64,000 nucleotides of DNA from Setomelanomma holmii (Eukaryota > Ascomycota > Dothideomycetes > Pleosporales > Phaeosphaeriaceae), in the NCBI GenBank assembly GCA_010015745.1, contig ML978177.1:1-64000 (forward strand), in the 5' to 3' direction. The translations under genes and the position numbers were made by a program. The notes beneath the pieces were generated by a model. That model was not told the origin of the DNA. It ran no database searches and saw nothing but the letters and a program-made list of their open reading frames with translations. This document shows, piece after piece, positions 22,101-34,083 of this stretch; within the stretch, counting starts at the first letter, position 1, and every line of letters starts with the position of its first letter.

Positions 22101-24283
22101 GATGCCCTTTGCGAGATGTCGACGAGTCTTCTCTGAGTTGATTTTGAACCATACGGCATTTCCGTGTGGCTATTGCATAATCTGGCGTTTGGTCTCCCTT
22201 CTCATCACGGGACAAAATTGCTTGTGCGCGAAGAAGTGGGCTCGCTGTACCAACATCTTCTTGGCTTTCTTCAAGTTGCTTTGGCACCTCTCGATCAGGG
22301 CCAGAGGTTGGATCTTAACAGATCGTTCAGCGGCGCGCACAGTCTTATTGACAAAGATAGAATAGCTTATGCTATGCCGCTAAGCTTCGATAACACAAAA
22401 CGCATTTTCAACTTGAAACATTTTTTCCATTTCCGAGGTGATGATTCTGCTTGACTTGTACACCATCTGCCTGATCGTGCAATCCAAACGTGTGAATGTT
22501 CATTGGCTCGTGTGATGTAAGCGAAGCCAGGATAATCGCTCGTGTGATGACGCTACTTCTTCTCCTGAACTTCAGCTATGCACCTCCGTAGCATACCGCA
22601 CATGCATCCAACATGTATTGATCGAACGCTGCACCATCATCCATTCATCCATGATGCTCTCTTTGCCTCACTTACGTTCAGACCATCGATTTGGAACATC
22701 CTGAGCTCAAGAAGGCGGACTTTCGCGATCGCTTTCCCACGGGGTTTTGGTCGCAGGTAGGGTGATGCTGAGGAAGAGATAGTCATGGGACCTATGAGAA
22801 AATTCTATGCGTCGTTAGTTGCGTCTTCTGAGGGTGCATGGCAAATACGAAGAGTGGTTGTCGATGCTGCAGGTAAAGAATGGTTTGGAGCTTGGCCGGC
22901 TCTTCGGGTAGGTCGAGATATGGCATTCTCGCCAAAAGAAGACGTCCTCCAGATATCAGATCGCTGGCAGGGCGTTTGCAAGGGCCTTTCTTCAGTGGCA
23001 CGGTTGTTTTGTCCGGTTGGTATGTGCACTTTTCGTGTATATAAAAGTGCATACTTTCTTTCGTTCTCTTCACTTTCATGCCTCGTGGTCAGCTAAGCGA
23101 CTTCGATGTTTGTCCTCATACTTTTCATGTCAAGATGTAACATGGTGTCATTGGACTTCAACATACATCTGAGCCCAGCACCTTGCCTAAACTTATTTTT
23201 TTCGACCACATGCCCTGCATATTTCCTAGCATTAGATTCTAGTTGCCCAGCCTGTTTGCTGTCCTTGTTCACTCATGTCGTCTCTCACCAGGGCGTATCA
23301 GCCGTCGTCCCATCCCCTGTCCTCAACGCCTCGCTCAACTACCAAGAATCTCACCTGGAGATTCGCCAACTCGCCCAACGCCTTTGTCTCTTACTCATGC
23401 ACGTCTTTGCGGACTCCCTAGCGCCTTTCAGAGCCGGAGGATCAAGTATATATACAAGGCCTCCTACGCCCCAACTCTTCTTTCCTCCACCCCACAACAA
23501 CAACAACTCTACTTCCCTCCTCGACTTGGATCTTCAAGTTGACAAGCCTTCCTACAACCCAACACAGCTTCTTCGACAAGAACAACAAGATTACCTCCCC
23601 CACTACCACACTGCGAGCCGGTCTCACAAGCCATACACTGCAGGTCAGCTACAGGTGCTTCGCATCTTCGAGTGTGAGTTCTTTATTTTCAGCATGCCTC
23701 TCCTTCACCATCATCACTCCTCATCATGCTGGTTTGCTCTTCATCGGTCATTGCTCGGGGTTCGCGTTCTCTTTGCAGACTCGGCTTCACCACGAGTTGT
23801 TGCCGCATCGAGACCGCTCTTTCCCTTAGCAACGCGCCGTCACCACGACAAATCTCATGCGCGCCTACCACTTTTGTTTTGACATCACATGCCCCGCCTC
23901 CCCTCATCTTTTCCACCTCGCACATCTTCCCCTCAACCTCAGCTTTTCGATCACCCATTGCGCACACCGACGAGTCCGTTCCGCTTTCGTACGTCTTGCT
24001 TCAGTCGCATGCCTCGCATCACTAATCTTTGGATACTTGCGATCACACAGGTGTGCAAGTCATTCTTTCGGACATCTGACTGACTTGCAGCAGCTCCAGC
24101 TCAAACGCAACCGACGCGCCTGACTCTTCGTCAACTCAGATCTGAGATCAAGGTATATATCCGCCTTTCGTCGCGATGCTCACTGTTTTGCCGACTCACT
24201 ATACCCGCATGAGTTTGCAAACAGTGCCTGCATCGTGCTCCACATAATTCTCCAATCAGCTCTGACATGATGCAGAGTTCGAA
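22101..24283. other. Intergenic region and probable long leader of the Argonaute gene
   Basis: 2.2 kb between RNA14 and the Argonaute start codon. From about 23200 the plus strand is strongly C, T and CAA rich, as in fungal 5' untranslated regions, and several GT..AG pairs could be leader introns. Reading frames here (for example 23106-23882) are composed of low-complexity Ser/Pro/His/Leu sequence and I do not call them genes. The first kilobase shows nothing I recognise. Confidence 0.45.
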
Positions 24284-27200
24284 ATGGCCGGCCCATCCAA
24301 GAACAAGGCCCGCGCCCAGGCCGAGAAGAAGTCTGAGGGCTCTTCCAATGGCTCTTCATCGGCTTCGCGCGATCCGACGCAGCGCTCCAACCCCAAGTCC
24401 ATTCCTCGCCTTGATGGCAATCGCGACCCCGCTATCCAGGCTCCGATCGACTACATCAAGCCTACCTCGCTCAAGAACATCTCCGAGTTCCTGGGTCTTG
24501 CCGGTTGGTATGCCGCTCGTGGTGTAAGTACAAACGCTCCTCCGTCACAGCCTGCATATGCATTATGCATCCATCATCCTGCACAAACACATCCCATCCG
24601 TACTGCGCAAGTATGCAAACAAGCTCACGAACGCTCGCCGGTCTGGCTGCGATTCCGATGTCTTGATTGCATGAATTACTGCTGTTGCCCCATCCGTCAT
24701 CGCCATCTTGCACACTCATTCTTCAATCCGGTTATTCGTTCATTACTACTTTCAATCACTCCCCGTCATCTACCCCAATCTTCCACCATGTCCGAGAACC
24801 AGAAACCTCAGCCCGTTCTGCGGATGTTCCAGGACCAGTCCTCCTATAGGACTCGTCATGCGAACATTGGAATTGACATTGATCACCAGATGACCATCCC
24901 TCACGCCCTGCCCCAGCGTCCCAAGAACTTCAACACCTACGGCAAGGAAGTCAGCATCACCTTGAACACCTTCAACGTCGCCAAGGTCCCCAACACTGTT
25001 GTCTACCAGTACGACATCAACTTCACGGGTGACGCGCAGCCGACCGATTACACAAAGCGCGTCCTGCTCAAGAAGATCTGGGGCTCTCGTGCAGTCAAGG
25101 CTGCCTTGGGTGAACCCGACAGCCTCTGGGTTTGGGACGGCAACAAGCTTGCCTGGTGAGACACTGAGACAACACTCAGCGATGATGGCATTTGCTAACT
25201 CCGTTCCAGGTCAAGCAAGCGCCTTGACCGTGACGACTTTCGCATCCAGGTCGATCTTGACGCCGAAGAAGAGCGCAAGCTAGGCAAGCGCGGTAACAAG
25301 CACACAATTCATCTTCGCTGGACTCGCAAGGTTGACTTCTCTGGCCTGCAAGCCTTCCTCAATGGTCAAGCCTCATGGTCCAATGAGTGCATCGACACCA
25401 TCAACTTCCTTGATCATGTCATGCGCGAGTGGCCCTCACAACAGTACACTCAAATCAAGAAGTCCTTCTTCCAGCGTGGTGAGCAGCGCTTCGATCTCGG
25501 TGGCGGTGTTGAGGCTTTCAAGGGTGTCTTTGCATCCCTGCGCCCCGTCCTCGACGACAAGTTCAACAAATCCCTCTCTGTCAACGTCGATGTCGCCAAC
25601 GGTACCTTCTGGCGTGCTCAAGAGCTCACTCGTGCTGTCGGTCAAGTCTTCAACTGCACCCCTCCTCAGTTCGCTGCTCGCTTCAAGGCAGCTCTGCCTG
25701 ACTGGCGTAACTCACACTTGAAGAAGGATCTCCGAGTCTTCCGTCGTGTCGGCGTCTCCACCATGCACAACAAGAAGCCTGTTCAGTGGACCATCGACGA
25801 CTTCGTGGACAAGGACGTCAACTCGGCTACCTTCGCTGATCCCGATGGCAATGGGCGCATCACTATTGCGCAGTACTTCAAGAAGACGTATGGCATCAAC
25901 TGCATGCCAGGTAAGCTGATCGTACCGATGGAATTGTCTACTTTCGGTGCGCTGACTCCATTCAGGAATACCTGTCGTCCGAATGACCAAGAAGATCCGC
26001 AAGGAGCCGGTCTACATGCCCCTCGACGTGCTCAAGATCGACGCCAACCAGCGCTACAACACCAAGCTGTCCGACACTCAGACTTCCAACATGATCAAGT
26101 TCGCCGTCACCCTGCCCAAGGAGCGATGGGCTGCCGTTCAGCATGGCGTTGGCCTCCTCAACTGGAAGGCCGATCCATACCTGAAGCACTACGGGCTCAC
26201 GGTTAACCCGAATGCTGCCAAGGTCAAGGCTCGCGTCCTCCCGTCTCCGGCGGTGCACTTCGGTGCCGGCTCGAAGGAAGCTCAGCTCAAGCCGCAGGAC
26301 ATGATTGCTGGGTAAGTTCACCATTCCACATCCTGTCTGTCTTCACTAACATTCCCTTCGACGCTGGCGTTTAGATGGACGTAAATTCGCCGTGAACAAC
26401 AGGGACCGTCCTATCAAGGCTTGGGGCGTCTGCTGCATCCAGGGTAAGTCCATCATTCTACATCCTGTCTGTCTTCACTAACACCTACACAGGTCGTGGT
26501 GCTCCCCCGCCACAGGCGGTTGAGGGCTTCATCCAGAAATTCGTCCAGATTTACGAGAGCCATGGTGGACTTGTCGCAGCTCATCCTCAGCACGGCAAGA
26601 AGCCTTGGATGGGTGCTGGTAATCTCGCTGACGGCGGGGAGATGGTCGCAAAGGCCTGGAACCAGACTGGCAACCGGTGAGTGTCTTTTGATGTCCTGGA
26701 GATGTCCAGGCTGCAGTTTGACCGCGATTTTACTGACGTACCTAGCTACAACATGCAGCCCAACCTGATGATCTTCATCGTCAACGACCGCAACATCGAC
26801 GTTTACCGTCGCATCAAGAAGTCGTGCGACATCCGCTTCGGTGTTGCCTCTCAGGTTCTCCAGGCCAAGCACGTCATGTCCGCCTCTCCGCAGTACATCT
26901 CCAATGTCTGCATGAAGGTCAACGCTAAACTTGGTGGCTGCACTTCTGTCGCCAAGTCCAACGTCATTCCCAAGATTGCTCCTCGGTCAGCCTCTATTCC
27001 AACCATGGTCGTTGGCGTCGACGTCTCCCACCCGGCTCCCGGTGCTGGATCTGGCGAGGCTGCCTCCTTCGCCGCTATTACTATGTCTGCTGATCCTCAT
27101 TTCGCCAAGTACTGGGCTGAGACTCAGACCAACGGCAACCGCGTCGAGATGGTCACTACCTCCAACATCGATGACCACTTCGGCTTCATGGCCAAGAACT

Positions 27201-27940
27201 GGATGCAGCGTATCGGCCAGGGCAAGCCTCCCCAGCGTGTCCTGTACATTCGTGACGGTGTCTCCGAGGGACAGTATGCAGGTGAGTAAGCTGTGGCCCT
27301 TCACGCTCGATTCTTGCTAATTCTCTTCAGCTGTTCTGGAAGAAGAGGTTCGTGATATGAAGGAGTGCTTCAAGAAGCTTGGCTGCAAGGAGATGCCCAA
27401 GTTCACCGTCGTCATCGCCGGCAAGCGCCACCATATTCGATTCTTCCCCGACGCCGGCAAGGGCGACCGCAACAACAACCCTCTGCCTGGTACCTTGGTG
27501 GAGTCTGGCTGCACTCACCCCTTTGAGTTTGACTTCTACCTCTGCTCGCACGTTGCCATCAAGGGCACTGCGCGCCCCATCCACTACCAGTGCATCCTGA
27601 ATGAGGGTGAGTGGCTCGCTCCCGAGCTGCAGTCTTTCATCTTCGAGCACTCCTACCACTATGTGCGCTCGACCACCCCCGTCTCTCTTCACCCGGCTGT
27701 CTACTATGCCCATCTTGCTGCCGACCGATCTCGTGCTCACCAGAACGACAACCCCGTCTCCTCCGGCAAGAAGGAGTCCAAGGCCGACCAGCAGTCCTCT
27801 ACCGGCTCTTCTTCCAGGAACGTTGAGATTGCGCCACTCATGGCCATTCAGAACGGTAGGTACTCCGTTTCTCTTCACGCATAGCTAAAGCTAACTTCGC
27901 GTCAGCTCGTGGTCTCAAGGACGTCATGTGGTACATCTAA
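24284..27940 (+). CDS. Argonaute protein (QDE-2/AGO1 type) with an irregular intron
   Basis: About 997 aa if nine exons are used: 24284-24523, about 24812-25155, 25210-25910, 25966-26311, 26361-26443, 26493-26676, 26746-27281, 27331-27855, 27906-27940. N domain (KEVSITLNTFNVAKVPNTVV), PAZ (about residues 340-480), MID and PIWI follow. The slicer triad is present: Asp in VVGVDVSHPAPG (about 721), Asp in IRDGVSEGQY (about 801), His in AVYYAHLAA (about 935), and the end is KDVMWYI. It should bind small RNAs and cut targets in quelling-type silencing. Irregularities: intron 4 (from 26312) has no AG where the protein frame needs its acceptor (26360). The next AG at 26374 gives a stop, and the AG at 26402 keeps frame but drops 14 residues. 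Intron 1 is 288 nt, stop-free and in frame, so other N-termini are possible. Confidence 0.93.
26312..26351 (+). repeat. Intron twin A (5' 40 nt of Argonaute intron 4)
   Basis: This tract starts at the splice donor GTAAGT and runs through a branch-point-like CACTAAC. It matches the start of the next intron (26444-26483) at 37 of 40 positions, the three differences all being C/T. Counting on to position 49 of the intron reaches TTCCCTTCG at 26360, where the twin has its CAG acceptor. After 26360 the frame RWRLDGRKF, typical of Argonaute, resumes. Confidence 0.85.
26444..26483 (+). repeat. Intron twin B (5' 40 nt of Argonaute intron 5)
   Basis: Second copy of the 40-nt tract, forming most of a regular 49-nt intron (26444-26492) that ends CCTACACAG. 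Only an 83-nt exon separates it from twin A. Flanking exon sequences are not similar beyond the donor G, so the likeness is confined to the introns. Confidence 0.85.
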
Positions 27941-30900
27941 GGGTACCAGAGGCAGCAGAAGTGAAGAGGTTTAAGGACCGAATGTGGCGGTGATTTGGCG
28001 GAGACTTTGCTTCATGCGTGCGTGGCAGATGAGCACTGAATGATGGTGCTTCGGCACTTCATCATTCTAGGAGTTCATTGCCTCAAAGGTTTTCGAAATA
28101 TCTCAAAAGTTGGCATTACGGACCTGGCTTGCATCGATTTTCCCATATCTCCTTCTTTGGTGTCTCGAACGAGAGCCTTACCTTCTGGGTAGCAGGGCTT
28201 CACCCCCGGCAGATCAAAGAAAATTTGACATCGGGTTCGTATATTTTGGGTCTCTCATGGCGGCAGTGATGCTAACGAGTGTGCCTCCAGGGCTTCTTGC
28301 TAACTTGACACAGGTAAAACGGCGAGCATTAAAATCATAGTGTGCATTGAGACTTGCAACTTGGCTGCGAGGACAGGCCGGCCGGGCACCATGCATCTAT
28401 TCCTATAACACGTCGCGGACGTCAATAGCTCGACTCACAACCAGGCGAGGGCAGATACACTCTGCGTTGGCCACTAAGTCTTACAACACCCTCTCAGAGG
28501 CAATGTCCAGCAGCCTTACTAGATCCGAGTCTGCCGACTTTCTCGACGAGCACATGGCGGCTATGGGGACCACACGGAGCTCAGACTCTTCCATACTGGG
28601 AGCTACAGTGGGTGCGATTGGAAGAAGTCTCGCATTCTGACCACCTTCTCGAACGCTGTTGGCTCGATGTGAAGTCCATTGGCAATATATGTGTAATATT
28701 ATCCATCTGCGGGGCTTGTGAATACTGTAGATATCGGGCGAAGAGCACGGCTGGTGGTTTCAATGGCTTTGTGGAGGAAGTGGTGCGGGAGAGCATTGGG
28801 GGACGGGGTAGGCTGGGACGAGTCTGCGGACTTGGTCTTGCGAAACGCGAGGATGAGCACTGCACTTGCAGGAGGATACTGTATAGAGTATGGCTGATGT
28901 CATGAAGGATGGTACAGTCTAGACGTTCACGGCGGTGTGGAAAATGGAATCATGACCTGGGCAGAGGAAGAGCATGGTGGGACGGTCTGGGTGCTATGAT
29001 TGTGTTGAAAGGCATTGCTTGCTCAATTAGCATATCGTTCATGGTAGCTTATGTGTGGTGCGGCTTTATGGAAGTAGTCTTCACTGACCGTGCGTAGGTG
29101 ATGGCAATGTGAAGATGGTGTGGACGGCAACAGTAGAGGATGTATGCGAAGGGAAGGATATGTAATGGCGTTACTAAAGTATGGATATAACTGGCTTGAT
29201 GGATGCGCAGAGTTCGAGCGGTCGTCCGGACCTGAGAGAGATTATGTTGCGACGGACTAGCCACGCAGATCGTTGATTGTAATATGTCCTTCATGAGTCT
29301 TGCGCCCTTGCCTCAAAAAGAATGCGCAGAACAGTGTATGTGAACTCTGTTTGGGTTCAGCATCACGCAAGGAGATCTGCCGCAATCTCGCGGATGGGTT
29401 GAAAGTCTCGGTGCACGATACGTCCGCCGCGATTCGTCCAGGCATGAGAGAAGTACACTGCTGTGTAGCACTGAAGGCTGGGTTCACGATCTACACGCAG
29501 TCAGCTGCTCAAGATGAGCCAGGTGCGGAGGTTATCTAAGTCTTTCTGTCTTGCTCGGAGATGTTTTCATTGTCGTGATGTGCTATAGCACAGCTTGTGC
29601 AATGTCGCCACCGGGGATAGATTGAGACGTAGAAGCATCGGTGCTCTACGCCGTGGATCTCCCTAGGATCAGGGCCCGTCGAAATGTATTCAAGGCATTG
29701 TATTCCTCGATTTCATCAGTAAGGAGCCTCACATGTTCTGGCTGTCGCAATGAGAGGAGATGTCGGTGCCTGCGGCGCCCGAAGTTGAGTACGGAGGAGG
29801 GTTGAACGACTTTGCGAAATAAAATGAGTTGACGCTGGCGGCCATGTAATTTGTACGGGCGACCCTATCAGCAAACTCCATCAACCATTCGCGTCTTTTC
29901 TTTCGCGGCATTGCTGTGCTGGCCGAACACACATTGCTGTGTTGAGGATAACGATTCATGAAGGCGTTGAGTCCATCAAATTTGTCTTAGATGCAGTGCC
30001 ACCCACCTCGCCGAACCAACGCAACTTGCATGACTGTGTAAGTGCAGTAGCCTGACAGTAGCTCGGATCTTATGCTTGTGGGGTCGGTTGTGGCCTGCGG
30101 TCTCGAAGTGATGTTCATCCGCTAGCCACGAGAACGAGGCTGAGCATCAAAGTGCACACTGCCACGTTTCAGACTCTTCTCGCTCATAACGGCGACCGTA
30201 GATCGTCTAGAGTCTCGAAATAGCATGTCGGACATTTTACGCTGTGCAATGGGCGATCCGATCTCTGTAAGACTTTTGCCATGTGAGATCAGTGTCCAGA
30301 ACGGTGACCTCGTAAAATCTGACTACAGCTTGCTGGGCGATTCGCGAGCTGCAATATCAAACCCCAGCGTATGTAAGCATTTTCTAAGTGCTTTTAAGCG
30401 GTTCACCATCGGTGATAACCGGGCCTACAATGGCGCACTTCCACGATGATGGGCGAAAGTCGCGCATGGGGGCTTGAACAAGTCCACGGACTGAGACATG
30501 TGTTGGTGGCCTGAAGCTGCATCTTGCGACTTCGGCAGAGATTGCTCTTGCCTCCGCACTTTCCTTGCAACGAAGCTGGACACCAAGACACAACAGGGGT
30601 GTGCAAATTGGACAAAGTCCATGAGGCGCATGGGCTGTATTCCGTGTCCTTCAGACGGCCCGCTAAGGGCCTGAGCCGAGTGGTGAAACCAACGGCATCC
30701 ATTCTCGAGTCTTTGGAGGGCCGGGATTGCGGTGTGGGCAGAACCCTCTCTCAAGATCCGAGGATGATCCAGATGACGACGCTCCACATGTTAACCGAAA
30801 CCAAGTGGTCGCTGTGATCGAGAGCCATTTCCCAGCAGGCCCAGTCTAGCTCAATCTTTCTCAGCATGCCCAAAATGTGTGGCGGGGACGCCATTGCCTT

Positions 30901-33147
30901 GACCTGCCGCCTGTGTGCATTCTGACGGTGACGTATGCATCGATGGCATACTCACATCTGCATTTCTGCATATCGCGATTGTACCGGAGTCAAAGCACGA
31001 TGTTGAATGAAGTATCAGAAGATTAGGGTCGGTTGCGAATATGAGGAGATGTGAATGTTGGTGACGTGAGTTTGTTTACCTGGCGTTGAAGGAGGCAGTT
31101 GCGACTGCCACGACTCGAGACCGCGAGTTCTCCAGACGCTCTTCCTACACATCATCGTCGCGCCCACACTGCCAAAGCCTCATCATGCCCACGCGCATCT
31201 ATGAATAATTGGCTTGATCCAAATCATGCCGCATTTTCAGTGATCAAGATCAACGCAGCGCATGGACCTTATTCACGTGCCGCTTCTGGCCAACAGACTC
31301 ACCTCACGAAGCGCACAACTCAAGGTGGTCTCTTCTGCATAGTATCGCTAAACCAGTGGCAGATGACATCGAAACCAATTCCGAACAATCAGATCAGGGC
31401 CACGGCGATGTTGATGCACGCTTGAAACTGAATTGCCGTCATCGCCGTCGTTGACCAGGACTGGACTTTTGTAGCAAGACCCGCTTTCTTGCTCGACACG
31501 GGACGACCATCGACGAGTCCAATCTCTCGAGCAGCTTCATCACCTGGCTACAATTGCAAAGGTCGACGGGGGTCGGTGCGGACCTCTAGCGGACCAACAC
31601 CACAACGCGATGTTGTTGGCCATGTTTCTTCCTGCAATCTTTAGCCACATCAAAGTTTAGGATCTTTCGCACCATGCCACGCTGCATCTCAATGATAGGC
31701 TTTGATTTGAAATGCAATCAAAAGCATCATTGCAAGTTCTTACAGTGCACACGCTACCGTCTTGGCACAAGTTGCGACTGGCGAACGCTCAACGGCGGTC
31801 GGTCTTCGGTGGAATGCTGAATAACAGTGGCCTTCAGAGAGATGACATACACAGGACGACCATTCTCGCGATTCCGCCTTGAGACGTTTCTGACTCAGAA
31901 CTTTCATCTCAAATGATCTAAGCAAGAAAATGGGGCTGGTTTGGACCCACACCCACCCGCGTGAAACTAATTATATCCATGAACGCCCGGCTGCACGGCA
32001 GAGCCAACCAAGTCACGGACCACTTCTTCTCGCGGCTACACGGTGCCGTGAGCTTTAACGGCATCGGACATAGCGGCCATAGCCCGCACGCACACCGACC
32101 GCGATGACAGCCATGCGACGATCTTCTGTCTATCATCTCCCACAGCTATGGAAAGCTCATCATTGCCCTTCATGTGCCCGCCTCTGATGTCGTCTTACCG
32201 CAGGCACAACGACTAGTCGGAACGTGGCGGTCGATGGAGTACCAGCCACGAACACAGAGTTGGCTCTAACAAATGAACGCACCCCAACATGCCAGCCACG
32301 AGCAACTCGACGATGTTTTTGCAACGGTGCGCTGCTGGCTTCTCAGCAGGCAGGCATACATATGAGCCGAAATTACTGTGAAGCGAGAAGCTCGATGTTG
32401 GCTGAAGCCTGCATTCCAGAAGACGGATCCTGGCGACCGCATGAGAGGCCCACGCTAAGAGACAGCGCTGGGTACCTCCATTATGGCGGTACCTTCATCT
32501 GACAGGGATCTGCTAGCCGGCCCCGAGGCTCACTCGCGCCCACCGCAATTGTGCAAGGTTATGCACCACCGCTCAACTGAGCGGTAGCAGCCATGGAGCG
32601 GTATCGAATTGGGAAGCCAGCGTAAAGGCGTTAGCCTGACTATCCCAACCTTGATCAACCCCACTAGCTCTGATCCTTTATTCTGGGCATGCTTTCGAGT
32701 GAGATGCTCACGTCGAGTGTACATAAGCTTCTCAACGCTCTGCGCCCCAGATCTACCCACAGAAAGCATTCCATTCCGCACGGTTGGCTGCATTGCCTCA
32801 AGTTCTAACTTAGTACTTTAAGGCCTCCCTCGCGCGCCATTCCTCACTCAAGCAGCGCGAGACATCTTAACACCGCCACTACCCGCTACGCTACTCCTAC
32901 GGGTGTCAAGGGCCTCAGCCTTACTCTGCGGGACGGTCTCTAAAACGTTCTCGGACTAAGTCGTATACCCTGGCTAGCACCATTTACTCCGCTATCCTTG
33001 AGGTTGGGCTCGTGCCTTAAGACTGGAGCGTCTTACCATTCAATTGCTGGCAGACCCGCTGAAGCGCACCAACTTCAATCACACGGCATACCCTACGTAC
33101 GAACCTCGACTTACATCCATCTTGGAGACTGGCAGTGTCCTGCGTCC
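27941..33147. other. Gene-poor region, 5.2 kb
   Basis: No gene that I can support on either strand. Open frames are short (up to about 120 codons) and unordered, and base composition looks balanced rather than AT-rich, so this does not look like heavily RIP-mutated transposon sequence. A 45-codon frame at about 28502-28639 (MSSSLTRSESADFLDEHMAA) has a coding look but no identity. An interrupted palindrome is at 32471-32493. The last few hundred bases should be the promoter of the C2H2 gene. Confidence 0.45.
32471..32493. repeat. 23-bp interrupted palindrome
   Basis: GGTACCTCCAT, one T, then ATGGCGGTACC: the arms pair at 10 of 11 positions around a single central base. It stands about 650 bp upstream of the C2H2 zinc-finger start codon. 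It could be a dimeric factor site, or chance. Confidence 0.4.
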
Positions 33148-34083
33148 ATGATATTTAGCACATATTCAACCTCTCCCCTTCCCTCGATCCCACTCACAGA
33201 CGACTCCATGGCAATGGCTTACTACTCCTCGGACTCAGAGATGGCGCTGATGGCGCCCGTTGACGAGAGCATGGGTCACTTGTTTCCCGCCAGCTCATGT
33301 CAATCACCACCGAGCATTCTCTACTCTCCTCCGTTGCAGCAACTATCACACCCTACTCCGACGACATTACCAAGCAACGGTGCCGTATTTGGTTACCCAC
33401 ACGACTATAGGCAGGTTATGGACTCCCCGTACCCACCTCATTCTCCATGGTCGTCCCAATCTTCCCCAATGGCCATCCCTCAGGCCACTTCCTATTCCTA
33501 TCCACCATACACAGCCATGTCTACAGCATCGACATTAGCCCCCGAAACAAGTCTTCTGCCGCAATCCTATGCGACACGCCCATCAAGATCGCACTCGGCC
33601 TCATCGTCTGTCGGTCTAGGCCTCTCTTCAAACGTCCCCTCTGAAACCTCACCACCGTCGCTGTCACGATCACTCTCGCCCAGCTCTCCCGATCTGAGAG
33701 CTTATGGTTTTCCCAACAAAAATGGAACTTGGAGCTGTGCATATCCCGGGTGCACTTCAAGAGCAGTTTTCACGCGAGGATGCGATCTTAGGAAGCATCA
33801 CAAGCGGCACACGAAGTCCTTCTTCTGCCGTCACTCAGACTGCCCTCAATCGACAGGTGGGGGTTTCTCGAGTAAGAAAGACCTTGCTCGGCACGAAGCG
33901 AAACACAACCCAGGTGTTTTGTGTGATTGGGAAGGCTGCGACAGAGTGTTCAGTCGGGTGGATAATATGGTACGTCCCACAAATTTTGCGATCTCATTGA
34001 CATTTGGCTGATATAGTGCTTCAGAGAGATCACGTCAAACGGATACACCTCAAGGCTTCTCGAAAGTCTCTTTCGTCATAAGT
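33148..34083 (+). CDS. Three-finger C2H2 zinc-finger protein, probable transcription factor
   Basis: 292 aa from exons 33148-33969 and 34027-34083. The intron (57 nt, acceptor TTCAG) falls inside the last finger and its removal restores the finger as VFSRVDNM joined to RDHVKRIH. The first 200 residues are Ser/Pro/Tyr-rich and disordered, as in fungal activation regions. Three C2H2 units follow: CAYPGC...LRKHHKRH, CRHSDC...LARHEAKH with a longer Cys-to-His spacing, and CDWEGC...RDHVKRIH, then a short basic tail. I start at MIFSTYSTSPLPS; the open frame continues upstream to an ATG at 32998, but that part does not look coding. It probably binds DNA in the nucleus; target genes are unknown. It stands alone between long empty stretches. 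Confidence 0.85.

Noticed and set aside
23106..23882. 258-codon frame upstream of Argonaute
   Set aside because: Low-complexity Leu/Ser/Pro/His composition, pyrimidine-rich sequence and overlapping frames on the same strand fit a leader region, not a protein.
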